Positions 15,806 through 24,483 of a stretch of 64,000 bases of DNA are shown here, piece by piece. The notes beneath the pieces were generated by a model. The model did not search any database. It was not told where the DNA came from and saw only the letters and a list, made by a program, of their open reading frames with translations. Every line of letters begins with the position of its first letter. The stretch's first letter is position 1. The position numbers and the translations under genes were made by a program. Source of the stretch: Bacillota bacterium (GTDB lineage: Bacteria > Bacillota > Clostridia > Acetivibrionales > DTU013); contig JAEZCA010000042.1 in assembly GCA_023412665.1 (NCBI GenBank), forward strand, positions 1-64,000, written 5' to 3'.

Positions 15806-17323
15806 ATGGGGTTTTATGAACAATCCGCACCGCCTGTGCGTGATTCAAGACTGAAAATAGGCGACAGCTATCACGGTAATGCCTGCGATTTGGTAAACTG
15901 CGGACGCGGTGGGTGCTTATTGCAGAAGGGCAGGGGGTTTTGGCAAGCCAATGCCTGCCAGATGTCATTGACACTGATGATGGCGGCAACGGTCGAGAAC
16001 GCTGTTATCGTTATGCACGCTCCGGGCGGCTGCGGTGCTCTGCTGCATTCGTTGTCGGTCCAGACCGCCAAGGGCAAAGCACGTCGCGGCAAACAACCGA
16101 AAGCCGTACCGTGGCTGTCCACAAATCTCACCGAAGCGGATGTGATCGGCGGTGGTGAGAAAAAACTGTTGGAAACAATCGAATATGCAGATAAGGAGTT
16201 CCGTCCAGAAATCATATTTGTTGTGGTGACATGCGCTCCGAGCATAATCGGCGATGATACGGAGGAGGTGGTGCGGCAAGCACGTCTGCGGGTAAACGCG
16301 GATGTAGTAAGCCTTCACTGTCCAGGTTTCAGGAGCCGTGTTGTGGCAAGCGCGTATGACTCGTTCTATCATGGAATATTGCGGGGGCTCGATCTTTCTC
16401 CCAAACCGTGGGTCGACTTCCGGCCTCTGTCGAAGGCATCTCCCGAAGCTGAGCTTGCCGAGAAAAAATATCAGTTTGGGAAATCACGCACTGTGAATGT
16501 TTGGAACGCAACGAGTATCGGAGCAAGCGATGAAGATGAGGTCAAGCGCTTACTGACGGCTTTGGGACTAAATGTACGATTCTTTGCAGAGTATTCAAGC
16601 CGCGACGAATTGCGGATGGTGTCTGAAGCGGCATTAAATATCAGCATGTGCAACGTCCACGACGATTATATACTGAAATTTCTCGAAGAAAAATTCGGCA
16701 CACCCTACGTTATCGCAGGCATGCCCATAGGGTTCAGGCACACAAGGCAGTGGCTGCTTTCTATCGCAAAGCATTTTGGGCTTGAAAATGAGGCAAACGC
16801 CCTGGCTGACTATGAGGAGAAGCTTGCCAAAGATGCTATCGAGCCCTTCGTAAAGCAGGTTAAGGGAAAGAAAGTGCTGATTTGCGGCGGGGTAGTGCGA
16901 GTGGGTGCGGAGGCAACAATGCTGGTAGAGCTTGGACTGAATGTTCTCGGTATTCGTGCCTATCATTATGATGATGGAGCGGAGCCGATTTTCGAGGATG
17001 TGGGCAAGAATCTGCCAGATACGCCGGTGGCCGTGAGCAATCAGCTGTTTGAGCTGACACATCAGATCAAAACGCTGAACCCCGACCTTGTCATCTCGCA
17101 CAACGGAACACAGGGTTATATAGCTAAACTAGGTGTTCCGTCCGTACAGCTATGGAGCGTTGACAGCGCATTCTTCGGCTATACGGGGCTCTATCAAATC
17201 CTGCGCCGGATCGTGTTTGAATTTAAGAACACATCCTACCGTGAAAGACTCTCGCAGCATATAAAGCTGCCGTATAAACCAGCGTACTTTGAGGGAGACA
17301 CCTTCAAATATATCAAAGATTGA
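15806..17323 (+). CDS. NifD-like catalytic subunit of the nitrogenase-like reductase
   Basis: 505 aa, nitrogenase component 1 family, the probable active-site subunit. P-cluster cysteines fall at 51 (NACQMS), 76 (PGGCGALL, 25 residues on) and 143 (VTCAPSIIGDD). STNLTEADVIGGGEKKL matches the DIVFGGDKKL segment of NifD. C282 in SMCNVHDDYI aligns with the Cys that ligates the FeMo-cofactor. The segment aligning with the cofactor His reads SAFFGYTGL, with Phe where NifD has His, so the far end of the cofactor may be held differently. An extra cysteine cluster (C27, C32, C37) sits in the N-terminal extension. It contains neither NifEN-style truncation nor Chl/Bch substitution of the cofactor Cys. 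Confidence 0.87.
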   Translation: MGFYEQSAPPVRDSRLKIGDSYHGNACDLVNCGRGGCLLQKGRGFWQANACQMSLTLMMAATVENAVIVMHAPGGCGALLHSLSVQTAKGKARRGKQPKAVPWLSTNLTEADVIGGGEKKLLETIEYADKEFRPEIIFVVVTCAPSIIGDDTEEVVRQARLRVNADVVSLHCPGFRSRVVASAYDSFYHGILRGLDLSPKPWVDFRPLSKASPEAELAEKKYQFGKSRTVNVWNATSIGASDEDEVKRLLTALGLNVRFFAEYSSRDELRMVSEAALNISMCNVHDDYILKFLEEKFGTPYVIAGMPIGFRHTRQWLLSIAKHFGLENEANALADYEEKLAKDAIEPFVKQVKGKKVLICGGVVRVGAEATMLVELGLNVLGIRAYHYDDGAEPIFEDVGKNLPDTPVAVSNQLFELTHQIKTLNPDLVISHNGTQGYIAKLGVPSVQLWSVDSAFFGYTGLYQILRRIVFEFKNTSYRERLSQHIKLPYKPAYFEGDTFKYIKD

Positions 17324-17342
17324 TTAAAAGGAGATTATTATT

Positions 17343-18443
17343 ATGAAACGTGTAATATCTGTTCTGCTCATGCTCACACTGTTATTCTACATTACCGGCT
17401 GCTCGCAAAAAGCAGACGTCGGCGATAATAAAGAAGCAGCGCCAACGTCAGGAGAGCAAGCTGCTGACAAAGAAGCAGCATCAATACCGGGAGATCAAGC
17501 TGTTGACAAAGAAACAGCGTTCAAGGCTGAGCCCGCTGCGAGTCGCGCGATCCACATAGGCTATGACGGAGGACTTTGCCAGGCGGCAATACCTATTGCC
17601 CAGCATAAAGGTTTCTTTGAAGCTGAGGGCTTAACAACCGAGCTTACCAAGACAGGCGGTACACATGATAACGCTCGTGATGCTCTTGCAGCAGGTAAGA
17701 TCGATACAACGGCGGGAATGATCGCAGGCTGGCTGAAACCGATCACCAACGGCGTTGATCTCAAATTCACTGTCGGACTTCACACAGGGTGCGCTTCGGC
17801 CTTTGTTCTGGCCGATTCACCGATACAGAGCTTCGCAGATGCAAAGGGTAAAACCATCGCTATCAATGGCGGTATCGGCGGCACATACCACAATATCGGC
17901 TACCGCTTTATCGCCCATGACGGCTTTGTGCCCGAAGACTTCACCTGGAAGGACTTCCCGGCCGACCAGACGCTCTTGATCCTCCAGAAGGGAGAGGCTC
18001 AGGTCGCGGTATTCGGCGACCAGTTGGCTGAAAAATGGGTGCAGGATGGCACTCTCCGCCGTATCCGTTCGCTGCATGCAGACGAAGACTTCAAGAGCGA
18101 GGCTTGCTGCGTACTTGGCATATCGGGGCCATTCCTGGCTGAGAATCCGGTAGCAAGTGAGAAAATCGGCCGCGCTATTTACAAAGCCTCTCTCTGGATC
18201 GGTGAAAGTGATGCGAACAAGGAAGAGGCTGCACAGATACTGCTTGACAACGGATATATAAGCGGAACCAAAGAATACGCCTTGCAGCTGATGAAGCTTT
18301 TCCGCTGGGGCCTGCCCAACGACTTGACCGAGGCGACCCTTGACCTTTCCGTGACCGATTACCAGAAGCTCGGTGTAATAAGTGACAGCCTGGATCCTGC
18401 TGATATTAAGTCACAAATCTGGGTTCCCCTTGATATTGAATAA
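17343..18443 (+). CDS. ABC transporter substrate-binding lipoprotein, SsuA/TauA/NMT1 type
   Basis: Exported binding protein (366 aa). It has a signal with lipobox ITGC (Cys near residue 20). A low-complexity linker follows to about 65 with two near copies of a GxQAxDKExA unit. The periplasmic-binding fold of the NMT1/SsuA/TauA group comes next: IHIGYDGGLCQAAIPIAQHKG, then DALAAGKIDTTAGM and GKTIAINGGIGGTYHN. Members bind sulfonates, taurine, nitrate or thiamin precursors. AAAGGAG precedes the ATG and the gene starts 19 bases after the NifD-like stop, so it likely feeds the reductase its substrate, plausibly an organosulfur compound. The ligand cannot be read from sequence. Confidence 0.87.
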   Translation: MKRVISVLLMLTLLFYITGCSQKADVGDNKEAAPTSGEQAADKEAASIPGDQAVDKETAFKAEPAASRAIHIGYDGGLCQAAIPIAQHKGFFEAEGLTTELTKTGGTHDNARDALAAGKIDTTAGMIAGWLKPITNGVDLKFTVGLHTGCASAFVLADSPIQSFADAKGKTIAINGGIGGTYHNIGYRFIAHDGFVPEDFTWKDFPADQTLLILQKGEAQVAVFGDQLAEKWVQDGTLRRIRSLHADEDFKSEACCVLGISGPFLAENPVASEKIGRAIYKASLWIGESDANKEEAAQILLDNGYISGTKEYALQLMKLFRWGLPNDLTEATLDLSVTDYQKLGVISDSLDPADIKSQIWVPLDIE

Positions 18444-18884
18444 AGTCACAGTCCCCATCCTCTATACGTATTTTCAGCTCTTCAGGCTGAAAAACGCTTG
18501 GTGAGGGTTATCGATTGAAAAGCTGTCAGTGGCGAGTACAATCTCCCACTGACGATGTTCAAACGCCACGTTTAGGCGTGGCGCACGGAGTGTAGCGTAG
18601 GGCGAATTCATTTCGCCCGTAGCGAGGGGGTATGGGGGCTTGCCCCCATTGGAAATTGAACAATGTCACAGTCCCCATCCTCTATACGTATTTTCAGCTC
18701 TTCAGGCTGAAAAACGCTTGGTGAGGGTTACCGATTGAAAAGCTGTCAGTGGCGAGTACAATCTCCCACTGACGTTGTTCAAACGCCACGTTTAGGCGTG
18801 GCGCACGGAGTGTAGCGTAGGGCGAATTCATTTCGCCCGTAGCGAGGGGGTATGGGGGCTTGCCCCCATTGGAAATTGAATAAA
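18435..18884. repeat. 220-bp tandem duplication of a multi-hairpin element
   Basis: Two nearly identical 220-base units (18435-18654 and 18655-18874) run head to tail, with the first ten bases of a third. They differ at only a few positions. Each unit has four successive stems: GTCAGTGG/CCACTGAC, CGCCACG/CGTGGCG, GGGCGAA/TTCGCCC and ATGGGGGC/GCCCCCAT. The last ~60 bases recur at 52198-52255, so it is a dispersed element. It separates the binding-protein gene from its permease and fills an otherwise gene-free 467-base gap. The stems may lower read-through into the transporter genes. Confidence 0.9.
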
Positions 18885-18910
18885 GCAAAATGCAAAGTGA
18901 GGTGTCCCTC

Positions 18911-19933
18911 ATGAAAATAACCGCATGGGAACTGCACAGATTAGAGTGTTCGCCGAAGTCAGATCTTCGGCGGATTCTCGAAAGAGTGCTGACGATCCTG
19001 CCCCTGCTGCTGATTGCGGCTCACATAATAGAATATAAATATCTGCCCAACTTCTCAAAGTATGCAGCAAATAAAATCGCATACCCTGTCAGCAATACGT
19101 ATACTGTTTTTCTCGGGATCACCGCGGCTGCTTTGGTCGTGTATCTCATATGTTCGTTTTTTTCCGAGAAAAAATACGAGAGCCTGGTGCATTCTGCCCC
19201 TCTGTACTGTGCAATTGCCATAATTCTTATACTATATGACATTGTCACATTGAAAACAGGCATGCTGCAACTGCCGTATTTTCCGTGGATTGACCGTATC
19301 CTGATTGCCATCGTGGAGGATAGGAAGATGTTGCTCGACTGTATCGCCAACTCCCTTGTTTTATTGTTCGCGGGATATCTGTCGGGTGTGATAGCTGGAC
19401 TGTTCTGCGGTGTCGGAGCGGGCTGGAGCAAGAAAATACGCTACTGGGTCATGCCTATTATAAAGTTGCTGGGGCCGATCCCGTCTACTACCTGGATATC
19501 CATCATACTGATCGTTGCCAGCTCTTTATTCGGCGGCAGTGTCTTTATGATAGCGCTCGGCGTATGGTACCCCGTGACAATGTCCGCGCTTAATGGTGTG
19601 TCAAACGTGAATAAAAGCAACTTCGAGGTGGCAAGGACATTTGGAGCAAGCAAGCTTGAACTGGTCTTCAAGGTGGCGATCCCGGCCGCTATGCCGAGTG
19701 TTTTCAATGGTTTGACACAAGGAATGGGCATAGCCTGTACTGCTCTTATGGTCGCTGAAATGCTTGGTGTTGAGTCAGGGCTTGGCTGGTATATCAATTG
19801 GCAGCGCGGTTGGGCCGAATTCGCGAAGATGTATGCGGCAGTGATAATCATCTGCCTGACGTTTACAGTTGTAAATCTCGGACTAACACTTATTAAAAAG
19901 CGTGTGCTCCGCTGGAAGGAGGAAAATGTATGA
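18911..19933 (+). CDS. ABC transporter permease, SsuC/TauC type
   Basis: Integral membrane subunit (340 aa). Helices lie at about 24-40, 63-85, 103-120, 150-170, 183-210, 215-235 and near 300-320. The ATPase-contact loop is EVARTFGASKLELVFKVAIP near residue 240, followed by PSVFNGLTQGMGIA. The family covers sulfonate, taurine and nitrate importers. The N-terminal ~140 residues with extra helices are longer than in E. coli SsuC. GAGGTG at 18899-18904 suits the ATG at 18911 better than the in-frame ATG at 18890. It overlaps the ATPase gene by four bases. Confidence 0.87.
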   Translation: MKITAWELHRLECSPKSDLRRILERVLTILPLLLIAAHIIEYKYLPNFSKYAANKIAYPVSNTYTVFLGITAAALVVYLICSFFSEKKYESLVHSAPLYCAIAIILILYDIVTLKTGMLQLPYFPWIDRILIAIVEDRKMLLDCIANSLVLLFAGYLSGVIAGLFCGVGAGWSKKIRYWVMPIIKLLGPIPSTTWISIILIVASSLFGGSVFMIALGVWYPVTMSALNGVSNVNKSNFEVARTFGASKLELVFKVAIPAAMPSVFNGLTQGMGIACTALMVAEMLGVESGLGWYINWQRGWAEFAKMYAAVIIICLTFTVVNLGLTLIKKRVLRWKEENV

Positions 19934-20709
19934 GCGGGCGGGTGGAAATTAAAAATCTTTCAAAAGTTTTTGCCCGGCAGGGTGTGGATGATACGCTCCA
20001 CGCCCTGGATAATGTCAGCGTGGACATAAAGCCGGGAGAATTTGTCACATTGCTGGGCGCCAGCGGCTGCGGCAAGAGCACGTTATTGCGCATCATAGCC
20101 GGGCTTGAGATCCCAACGCAGGGAGAGGCATTATTCAACGGCGGGAGAATCTGCGGTACAAGCCCGAGACGCGGGCTTGTGTTCCAGGAGCATTCGTTGT
20201 TCGCCTGGCTGACGGTGCGGCAAAATATTGAGCTTGCGTTAAAAATGTCAAGACAGTACCAGAATAAGAAATGTGAAATTGATAAATGGCTTGCCGTAGC
20301 AGGGCTGACGGAATTTGAGGCGAACTATCCGCACCAGTTGTCGGGTGGAATGCGGCAGCGCGCCGCCCTCGTCCGGGCGCTCGCGGTTTCGCCGGATGTG
20401 CTCTTGCTTGACGAACCCCTCGGTGCCCTCGACAGCTTTACCCGGATGAATTTGCAGGACGAACTGGTCCGTCTTTGGAGAGCGCGCGGCAATACTATGA
20501 TCATGGTCACACATGATGTCGACGAGGCAATTTATCTCAGTCAGCGGATAGTAATAATGTCGCCGCGGCCGGGAAGAATCAGCAGAATCATAGATGTGCC
20601 GCAGAGTTATCCGCGTAACCGTGCGTCAAGCGATTTTACGACGTTGCGCAATGAAATTCTCAAACTTATGGACTTCGCGCAAGAATTACAGCAGGATTAT
20701 GTGATATAG
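19930..20709 (+). CDS. ABC transporter ATPase, SsuB/TauB type
   Basis: 259 aa. Walker A GASGCGKST near residue 43, Q-loop LVFQEHSLFAWLTV, signature LSGGMRQRAAL and Walker B LLLDEPLGALDSFTR, then VTHDVDEAIYLSQR. This set is characteristic of the nitrate/sulfonate/taurine subfamily. GGAGG lies before the ATG, whose first bases overlap the permease stop. It ends the nitrogenase-like operon and is followed by a bidirectional terminator. Confidence 0.92.
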   Translation: MSGRVEIKNLSKVFARQGVDDTLHALDNVSVDIKPGEFVTLLGASGCGKSTLLRIIAGLEIPTQGEALFNGGRICGTSPRRGLVFQEHSLFAWLTVRQNIELALKMSRQYQNKKCEIDKWLAVAGLTEFEANYPHQLSGGMRQRAALVRALAVSPDVLLLDEPLGALDSFTRMNLQDELVRLWRARGNTMIMVTHDVDEAIYLSQRIVIMSPRPGRISRIIDVPQSYPRNRASSDFTTLRNEILKLMDFAQELQQDYVI

Positions 20710-20752
20710 AGATGGTATGGCTGTCTTTAATGCTCCTTACCTTAGGACATAC

Positions 20753-20795
20753 AAAAAGAGGCTTTGTTCCTTCCGGGACAACGCCTCTCTTTTAC
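20753..20795. terminator. Bidirectional terminator
   Basis: AAAAAGAGGC, TTTGTTCC, loop, GGGACAA, CGCCTCTCTTTT: a long stem with A residues on the left and T residues on the right. It can end both the plus-strand transporter operon and the minus-strand zinc-ribbon gene. Confidence 0.8.
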
Positions 20796-20811
20796 ATTTT
20801 ATATGTAAAAT

Positions 20812-21282
20812 TTATAGTTTTGTTCCGCAGTTTGTGCAGAAAGCCGAGCCAGGTGCCAATGGCACTCCGCATGAGGGACATGCTGCCGAAGGAGCTGCAG
20901 CAGCCTCAGGTTCAGCCTGTACGATTTCGTTCTTTGCTCCGCATTTGGAGCAGAATACCTGTGCCCTTTCCATTTCAGCTCCACAGCCGACACATGATTT
21001 AATGCCCTTTACCTCTGCGATTTTTTCTTTCAGCGCTTTTATGTTCTGTTCATGTGCTATAATCTGCTCGCATGCTTCTCTTAAGTAATCATCAATATCG
21101 CCTGTTTCAGTGAACTTTTGATATGCAGACTTTCCCATCTGATGATAAAGCTTTTGTATTTTGTCTTCTTCAGCGTTGATATTCGCATTCAGTTTGGTAG
21201 TTTCTACTATTTCACTTGATTTCTTTGCAGCCGCCTGCGCTGTTTCACCAATCTTTTTGCCAATGTTCTCGAGAAATGCCAT
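20812..21282 (-). CDS. Zinc-ribbon protein with coiled-coil N-terminus
   Basis: 156 aa. Residues 1-100 are helical and charged (FLENIGKKIGETAQAAAKKSSE, here in two parts FLENIGKKIGE and TAQAAAKKSSE) and look coiled-coil. Two CxxC...CxxC zinc ribbons follow: CVGCGAEMERAQVFCSKCG and CPSCGVPLAPGSAFCTNCG, joined by an Ala/Pro/Glu linker. GGAGG twelve bases before the ATG sets the start; 16 more in-frame codons upstream lack a site. Such double zinc-ribbon proteins are common in clostridia and have no agreed function. It is convergent with the transporter operon and monocistronic. Confidence 0.8.
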   Translation of the reverse strand: MAFLENIGKKIGETAQAAAKKSSEIVETTKLNANINAEEDKIQKLYHQMGKSAYQKFTETGDIDDYLREACEQIIAHEQNIKALKEKIAEVKGIKSCVGCGAEMERAQVFCSKCGAKNEIVQAEPEAAAAPSAACPSCGVPLAPGSAFCTNCGTKL

Positions 21283-21498
21283 TGTAATACCTCCATTCAA
21301 AAAATTAGTGTATAAGTCCAAGAATAACATTTTCTATCCCGTATAATATTTACATAACTATTATAAGTAATATTCCCAAGATATTCAATAGATGTTTTAT
21401 TTCATAATATTTTCTATGAAAATAGCTAGTGAGCAGCATACGGCTTGCCGGCTCCATGTCTACTGCAAAGCAGCCTGATGGGCAAAACCGGTGAACAA

Positions 21499-21527
21499 TC
21501 GACAGCCCTTCGGTAATAGGGTATAAT
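21499..21527 (+). promoter_or_regulatory. Promoter of the iron alcohol dehydrogenase gene
   Basis: TCGACA (21499-21504) and TATAAT (21522-21527) are 17 bases apart. A short stem AAGGGA/TCCCTT follows in the leader (21532-21546). The rest of the gap from 21283 to 21618 is AT-rich then GC-rich, with no riboswitch I can name. Confidence 0.7.
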
Positions 21528-21618
21528 ATCTAAGGGAATACTCCCTTGAATAGGGCTTGCTGAATAGTGGAGCAATGTCCCAATTTGAGGGTAAGAAAAA
21601 AGAAGTTGGAGGCGGATC

Positions 21619-22719
21619 ATGCAGTTTAAATTTCACATGCCTGTCAAGGTATATTTCGGAGAAGGTTGTATAGCGCAATACGGCAATGAGCTGAAGGCCT
21701 TCGGCAAAAAGGCGATAATTGTCACCGGCGGCAGGTCGGCAAAGGTTAGCGGAGCACTGGACGATATATGCCAAGCCTTGAAAAGGCTCGATATAGATTT
21801 TTATATATTTGACAAGGTCGAAAACAATCCTTCCACCGACAACGCGGCAGAAGGGGGCGCAGCAGCCAGGAGGTTCGGAGCTGCCTTTGTGATCGGGATA
21901 GGCGGGGGCTCGCCGCTCGATGCAGCTAAAGCCGTTGCTGTGCTTGCCACAAATGATATCGATCCTGAGCTGCTGTTCGACAACAGCTTTAAAAACAAGC
22001 CGCTTCCGATTATTGCGATTCCGACCACAGCCGGCACCGGAAGCGAAGTTACACCTTATTCCGTATTGACCAGAAATGAATTACAGACAAAGGGAAGCTT
22101 CGGTACTCCTGATACATTCCCGGCAATTGCATTCCTTGACCCAATCTATACTGAAAGCCAGCCGCTGGCAGTGACGGTAAATACAGCAATAGATGCCCTT
22201 TCGCATTGTATCGAGGGTTATCTGAGCAAAAGAAGCACACCTGCCAGTGATATATTTGCACAGGAGGGCATCAGGCTTTTCGGCAAATGCATGGAGCACC
22301 TTAAAGACGGACAGATAAGCCGTGAGGATCGCGGGACGCTTCTTTACGCATCGATGCTCGGGGGAATTGTCATTGCCCATACCGGCACTACTATTGTACA
22401 TGGCGCCGGATATAACTACACATACTTCAAGGATATTCCCCATGGCAAGGCAAACGGCTATCTGATGGCGGAGTATCTGAGATTCAACTATGGCCAGGCG
22501 GCCGACAAAACGGAAAATATTCTTGCGCTGCTGGGCTTGACCGACATCGATGGATTTGATACCTTTATAGCATCCCTGATAGGGAAGGCGCCCGGTCTGA
22601 GTGATGCAGAGATATCACAGTACGCAGCCATAACAATGACACAGCGAAGCACTGCATATAATATCAGATCTGTTCAGGCACAAGACATAGAAGAAATATA
22701 CAGAAAAGTACAGGCATAG
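21619..22719 (+). CDS. Iron-containing alcohol dehydrogenase
   Basis: 366 aa, group III (Fe-ADH) family, NAD(P)-dependent oxidoreductase. VKVYFGEGCIAQYG opens the protein; the nucleotide-binding motif is GIGGGSPLDAAKAVA near residue 95. Metal ligands are seen in DALSHCIEGY and in HGAGY plus DIPHGKANG. PTTAGTGSEVTPYSV is a standard family stretch. It has its own promoter and a GGAGG site. The substrate cannot be told; fermentative alcohol or aldehyde turnover is likely in an anaerobe. Confidence 0.93.
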   Translation: MQFKFHMPVKVYFGEGCIAQYGNELKAFGKKAIIVTGGRSAKVSGALDDICQALKRLDIDFYIFDKVENNPSTDNAAEGGAAARRFGAAFVIGIGGGSPLDAAKAVAVLATNDIDPELLFDNSFKNKPLPIIAIPTTAGTGSEVTPYSVLTRNELQTKGSFGTPDTFPAIAFLDPIYTESQPLAVTVNTAIDALSHCIEGYLSKRSTPASDIFAQEGIRLFGKCMEHLKDGQISREDRGTLLYASMLGGIVIAHTGTTIVHGAGYNYTYFKDIPHGKANGYLMAEYLRFNYGQAADKTENILALLGLTDIDGFDTFIASLIGKAPGLSDAEISQYAAITMTQRSTAYNIRSVQAQDIEEIYRKVQA

Positions 22720-22784
22720 ACAAAGCAGTGCTGTATGGACAGCAGGACTGCTGGCTCAGGCAGCAAGGTGCTGGAGGTGAAGGG

Positions 22785-23420
22785 TTGGTAGAGGTCTATT
22801 TCTATATGCCTGCCGATAAGGCAGGTCATGCTGTAGAATGCGGCATAAAGCTATCCGAGTGGTACAGCCGGGAAACGGTCATTGACGGCAGCAATAGGAA
22901 ATGTATTGCTGCATTGCTCAATCCACGCGATGAATATGAAAAATACATGTCCGGTGCCTACAGATGCCTCAAGCTGGAGATCGATCCCAAATACTGCTTT
23001 GTCGCAGATCGTAGCTTGTATGAGGCCGGCCTGTCATATCCGCAGGCCATGGAGCTTTATAAGAACTCAATAGTGCCAATAGGCAATTACACCTTTGGTG
23101 AGTACAGATTTCCCGAGGTCCTTGTCACAAGCACAATATTGGGTGATAATATCAGCATAACAGGGAAAATGCTTGACACACCTGTGCTTTATGAAAATTC
23201 ACAGGAGCTGTATTTCAACAATCTAATGGAAAAATTAAGGGATGGGCATTGTGATCTGAATGATACATTGCTCTATTTATACTTTATGTGGCTCTGCGAT
23301 ATCGGAAAGGCCGAATCCATCGGCGGCTGCGACGGTATATATGCTGTGTTCAGGGTAAACGGGGAGAAAAGGATATATACATTCAAGACTCCGAACACGG
23401 GAGGACATGATGAAATATGA
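22785..23420 (+). CDS. Unknown protein upstream of birA
   Basis: 211 aa from a TTG at 22785 that follows GGAGGTGA with good spacing; a GTG at 22728 would add 19 poorly conserved-looking residues. No signal peptide or membrane helix. The protein is acidic with VEVYFYMPADKAGHAVECGIKLSEW at the start (long motif split: VEVYFYMPADK and GHAVECGIKLSEW) and several Tyr-rich stretches. It overlaps birA by 14 bases, implying translational coupling. I do not recognise the family and assign no function. Confidence 0.75.
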   Translation: MVEVYFYMPADKAGHAVECGIKLSEWYSRETVIDGSNRKCIAALLNPRDEYEKYMSGAYRCLKLEIDPKYCFVADRSLYEAGLSYPQAMELYKNSIVPIGNYTFGEYRFPEVLVTSTILGDNISITGKMLDTPVLYENSQELYFNNLMEKLRDGHCDLNDTLLYLYFMWLCDIGKAESIGGCDGIYAVFRVNGEKRIYTFKTPNTGGHDEI

Positions 23421-24435
23421 CATACTGAAGCTGCTGAAGGAAGCTGCTCCCGGTTTTGTCACCGGTGCTGAACTGGGTGATCGTTTTGGATTTTCAAGAA
23501 CAGCCGTATGGAAATACATAGAGGAACTGAGAGCTGAGGGCTACTCAATAGAGGCGGCGTCAAGGAAGGGCTACAGACTTATTCCTGCAGAAGGGCTGCT
23601 CAATCCCTTTGAAATAACCAATGACCTTGGCACAAGTATAGCAGGAAGAGAAGTGCTGTGCTATGATACGCTCCCTTCTACTAATACCCAGGCTGCCAAG
23701 CTGGCCGCCGGGGGGTGTGCCAATGGACTGGCCGTAATAGCCTTCCGTCAGACACAGGGCAAGGGAAGACTGGGCAGAAGCTGGGAATCGCCTCCTGACA
23801 AGGGCATATACCTGTCTGTGGTGTTGAGGCCGCCAATGGCTCCCGCTGAGACACAAATATTCACACTGGCGGCAGCAGTGGCGGCTGTAAGGGCCATATA
23901 CGGAGCAGTCGGCCTGAAGACAGGCATCAAATGGCCCAACGATATCGTGTCCGGTGGAAAGAAAATATGCGGGATATTGCTTGAGATGAATTCCGAGTCC
24001 GACAGAGTGAATTATATAGTACTCGGCATAGGTATCAATTATTCTCATGAGGCTTCTGATTTCCCTGGCGAATTGCAGGACAGGGCATCCTCGGTCATGA
24101 TGGAGCTAAATTACCCTGCAAACCGGTCCGGACATGAATATGTAAAATATAGTAATGCCGGAAGGCTTGCATTGGTACGTGCTGTGCTCCGGGAGCTGGA
24201 TTCTGTTCTGATGTATGTCATCAATGGAAAAAGCGGCAGTGTGCTTGACATGTGGAGGGAATACTCGGCCACCATCGGCAGAGAGGTGCGCTTTACACTC
24301 AGAGATGTGGAATATACGGGAACCGCCATAGATATAACAGAGGACGGCAGGCTGGTGGTGGACTGCAGCGACGGGATCCGGCGCGAGCTTATCTCCGGAG
24401 AGGTTTCAGTAAGAGGCATATATGGATATGTATAA
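23407..24435 (+). CDS. birA: Bifunctional biotin-protein ligase and biotin operon repressor
   Basis: 342 aa. An N-terminal winged helix (about 3-62: LKLLKEAAPGFVTGAELG, RTAVWKYIEELRAEGY, SRKGYRL) precedes the ligase core: QTQGKGRLGRSWESPP with the biotinyl-AMP loop, then GIYLSVVLRP and GIKWPNDIV. The C-terminal SH3-like domain has GREVRFTLRDVEYTGTA. It attaches biotin to carboxylases and, with its DNA-binding domain, can repress biotin genes. ATG codons at 23407 and 23410 are adjacent; either may be used. Confidence 0.95.
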   Translation: MMKYDILKLLKEAAPGFVTGAELGDRFGFSRTAVWKYIEELRAEGYSIEAASRKGYRLIPAEGLLNPFEITNDLGTSIAGREVLCYDTLPSTNTQAAKLAAGGCANGLAVIAFRQTQGKGRLGRSWESPPDKGIYLSVVLRPPMAPAETQIFTLAAAVAAVRAIYGAVGLKTGIKWPNDIVSGGKKICGILLEMNSESDRVNYIVLGIGINYSHEASDFPGELQDRASSVMMELNYPANRSGHEYVKYSNAGRLALVRAVLRELDSVLMYVINGKSGSVLDMWREYSATIGREVRFTLRDVEYTGTAIDITEDGRLVVDCSDGIRRELISGEVSVRGIYGYV

Positions 24436-24483
24436 AAGCCGGGCGCTTTTAGGTCATATTTATCAATAAATGATTGGAGCAGT

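Noticed and set aside
11441..17323. Canonical N2-fixing nif operon
   Set aside because: NifHDK-like proteins are present, but gene order, cysK, reversed NifX-NifB, apparent loss of the cofactor His and lack of nifEN/nifV in the neighbourhood do not fit.
21340..21618. Riboswitch (c-di-GMP or similar) upstream of the iron alcohol dehydrogenase
   Set aside because: GGGCAAAACC and GCAAAGCAGCC looked suggestive, but the conserved core and spacing do not match, and the promoter lies downstream of them.
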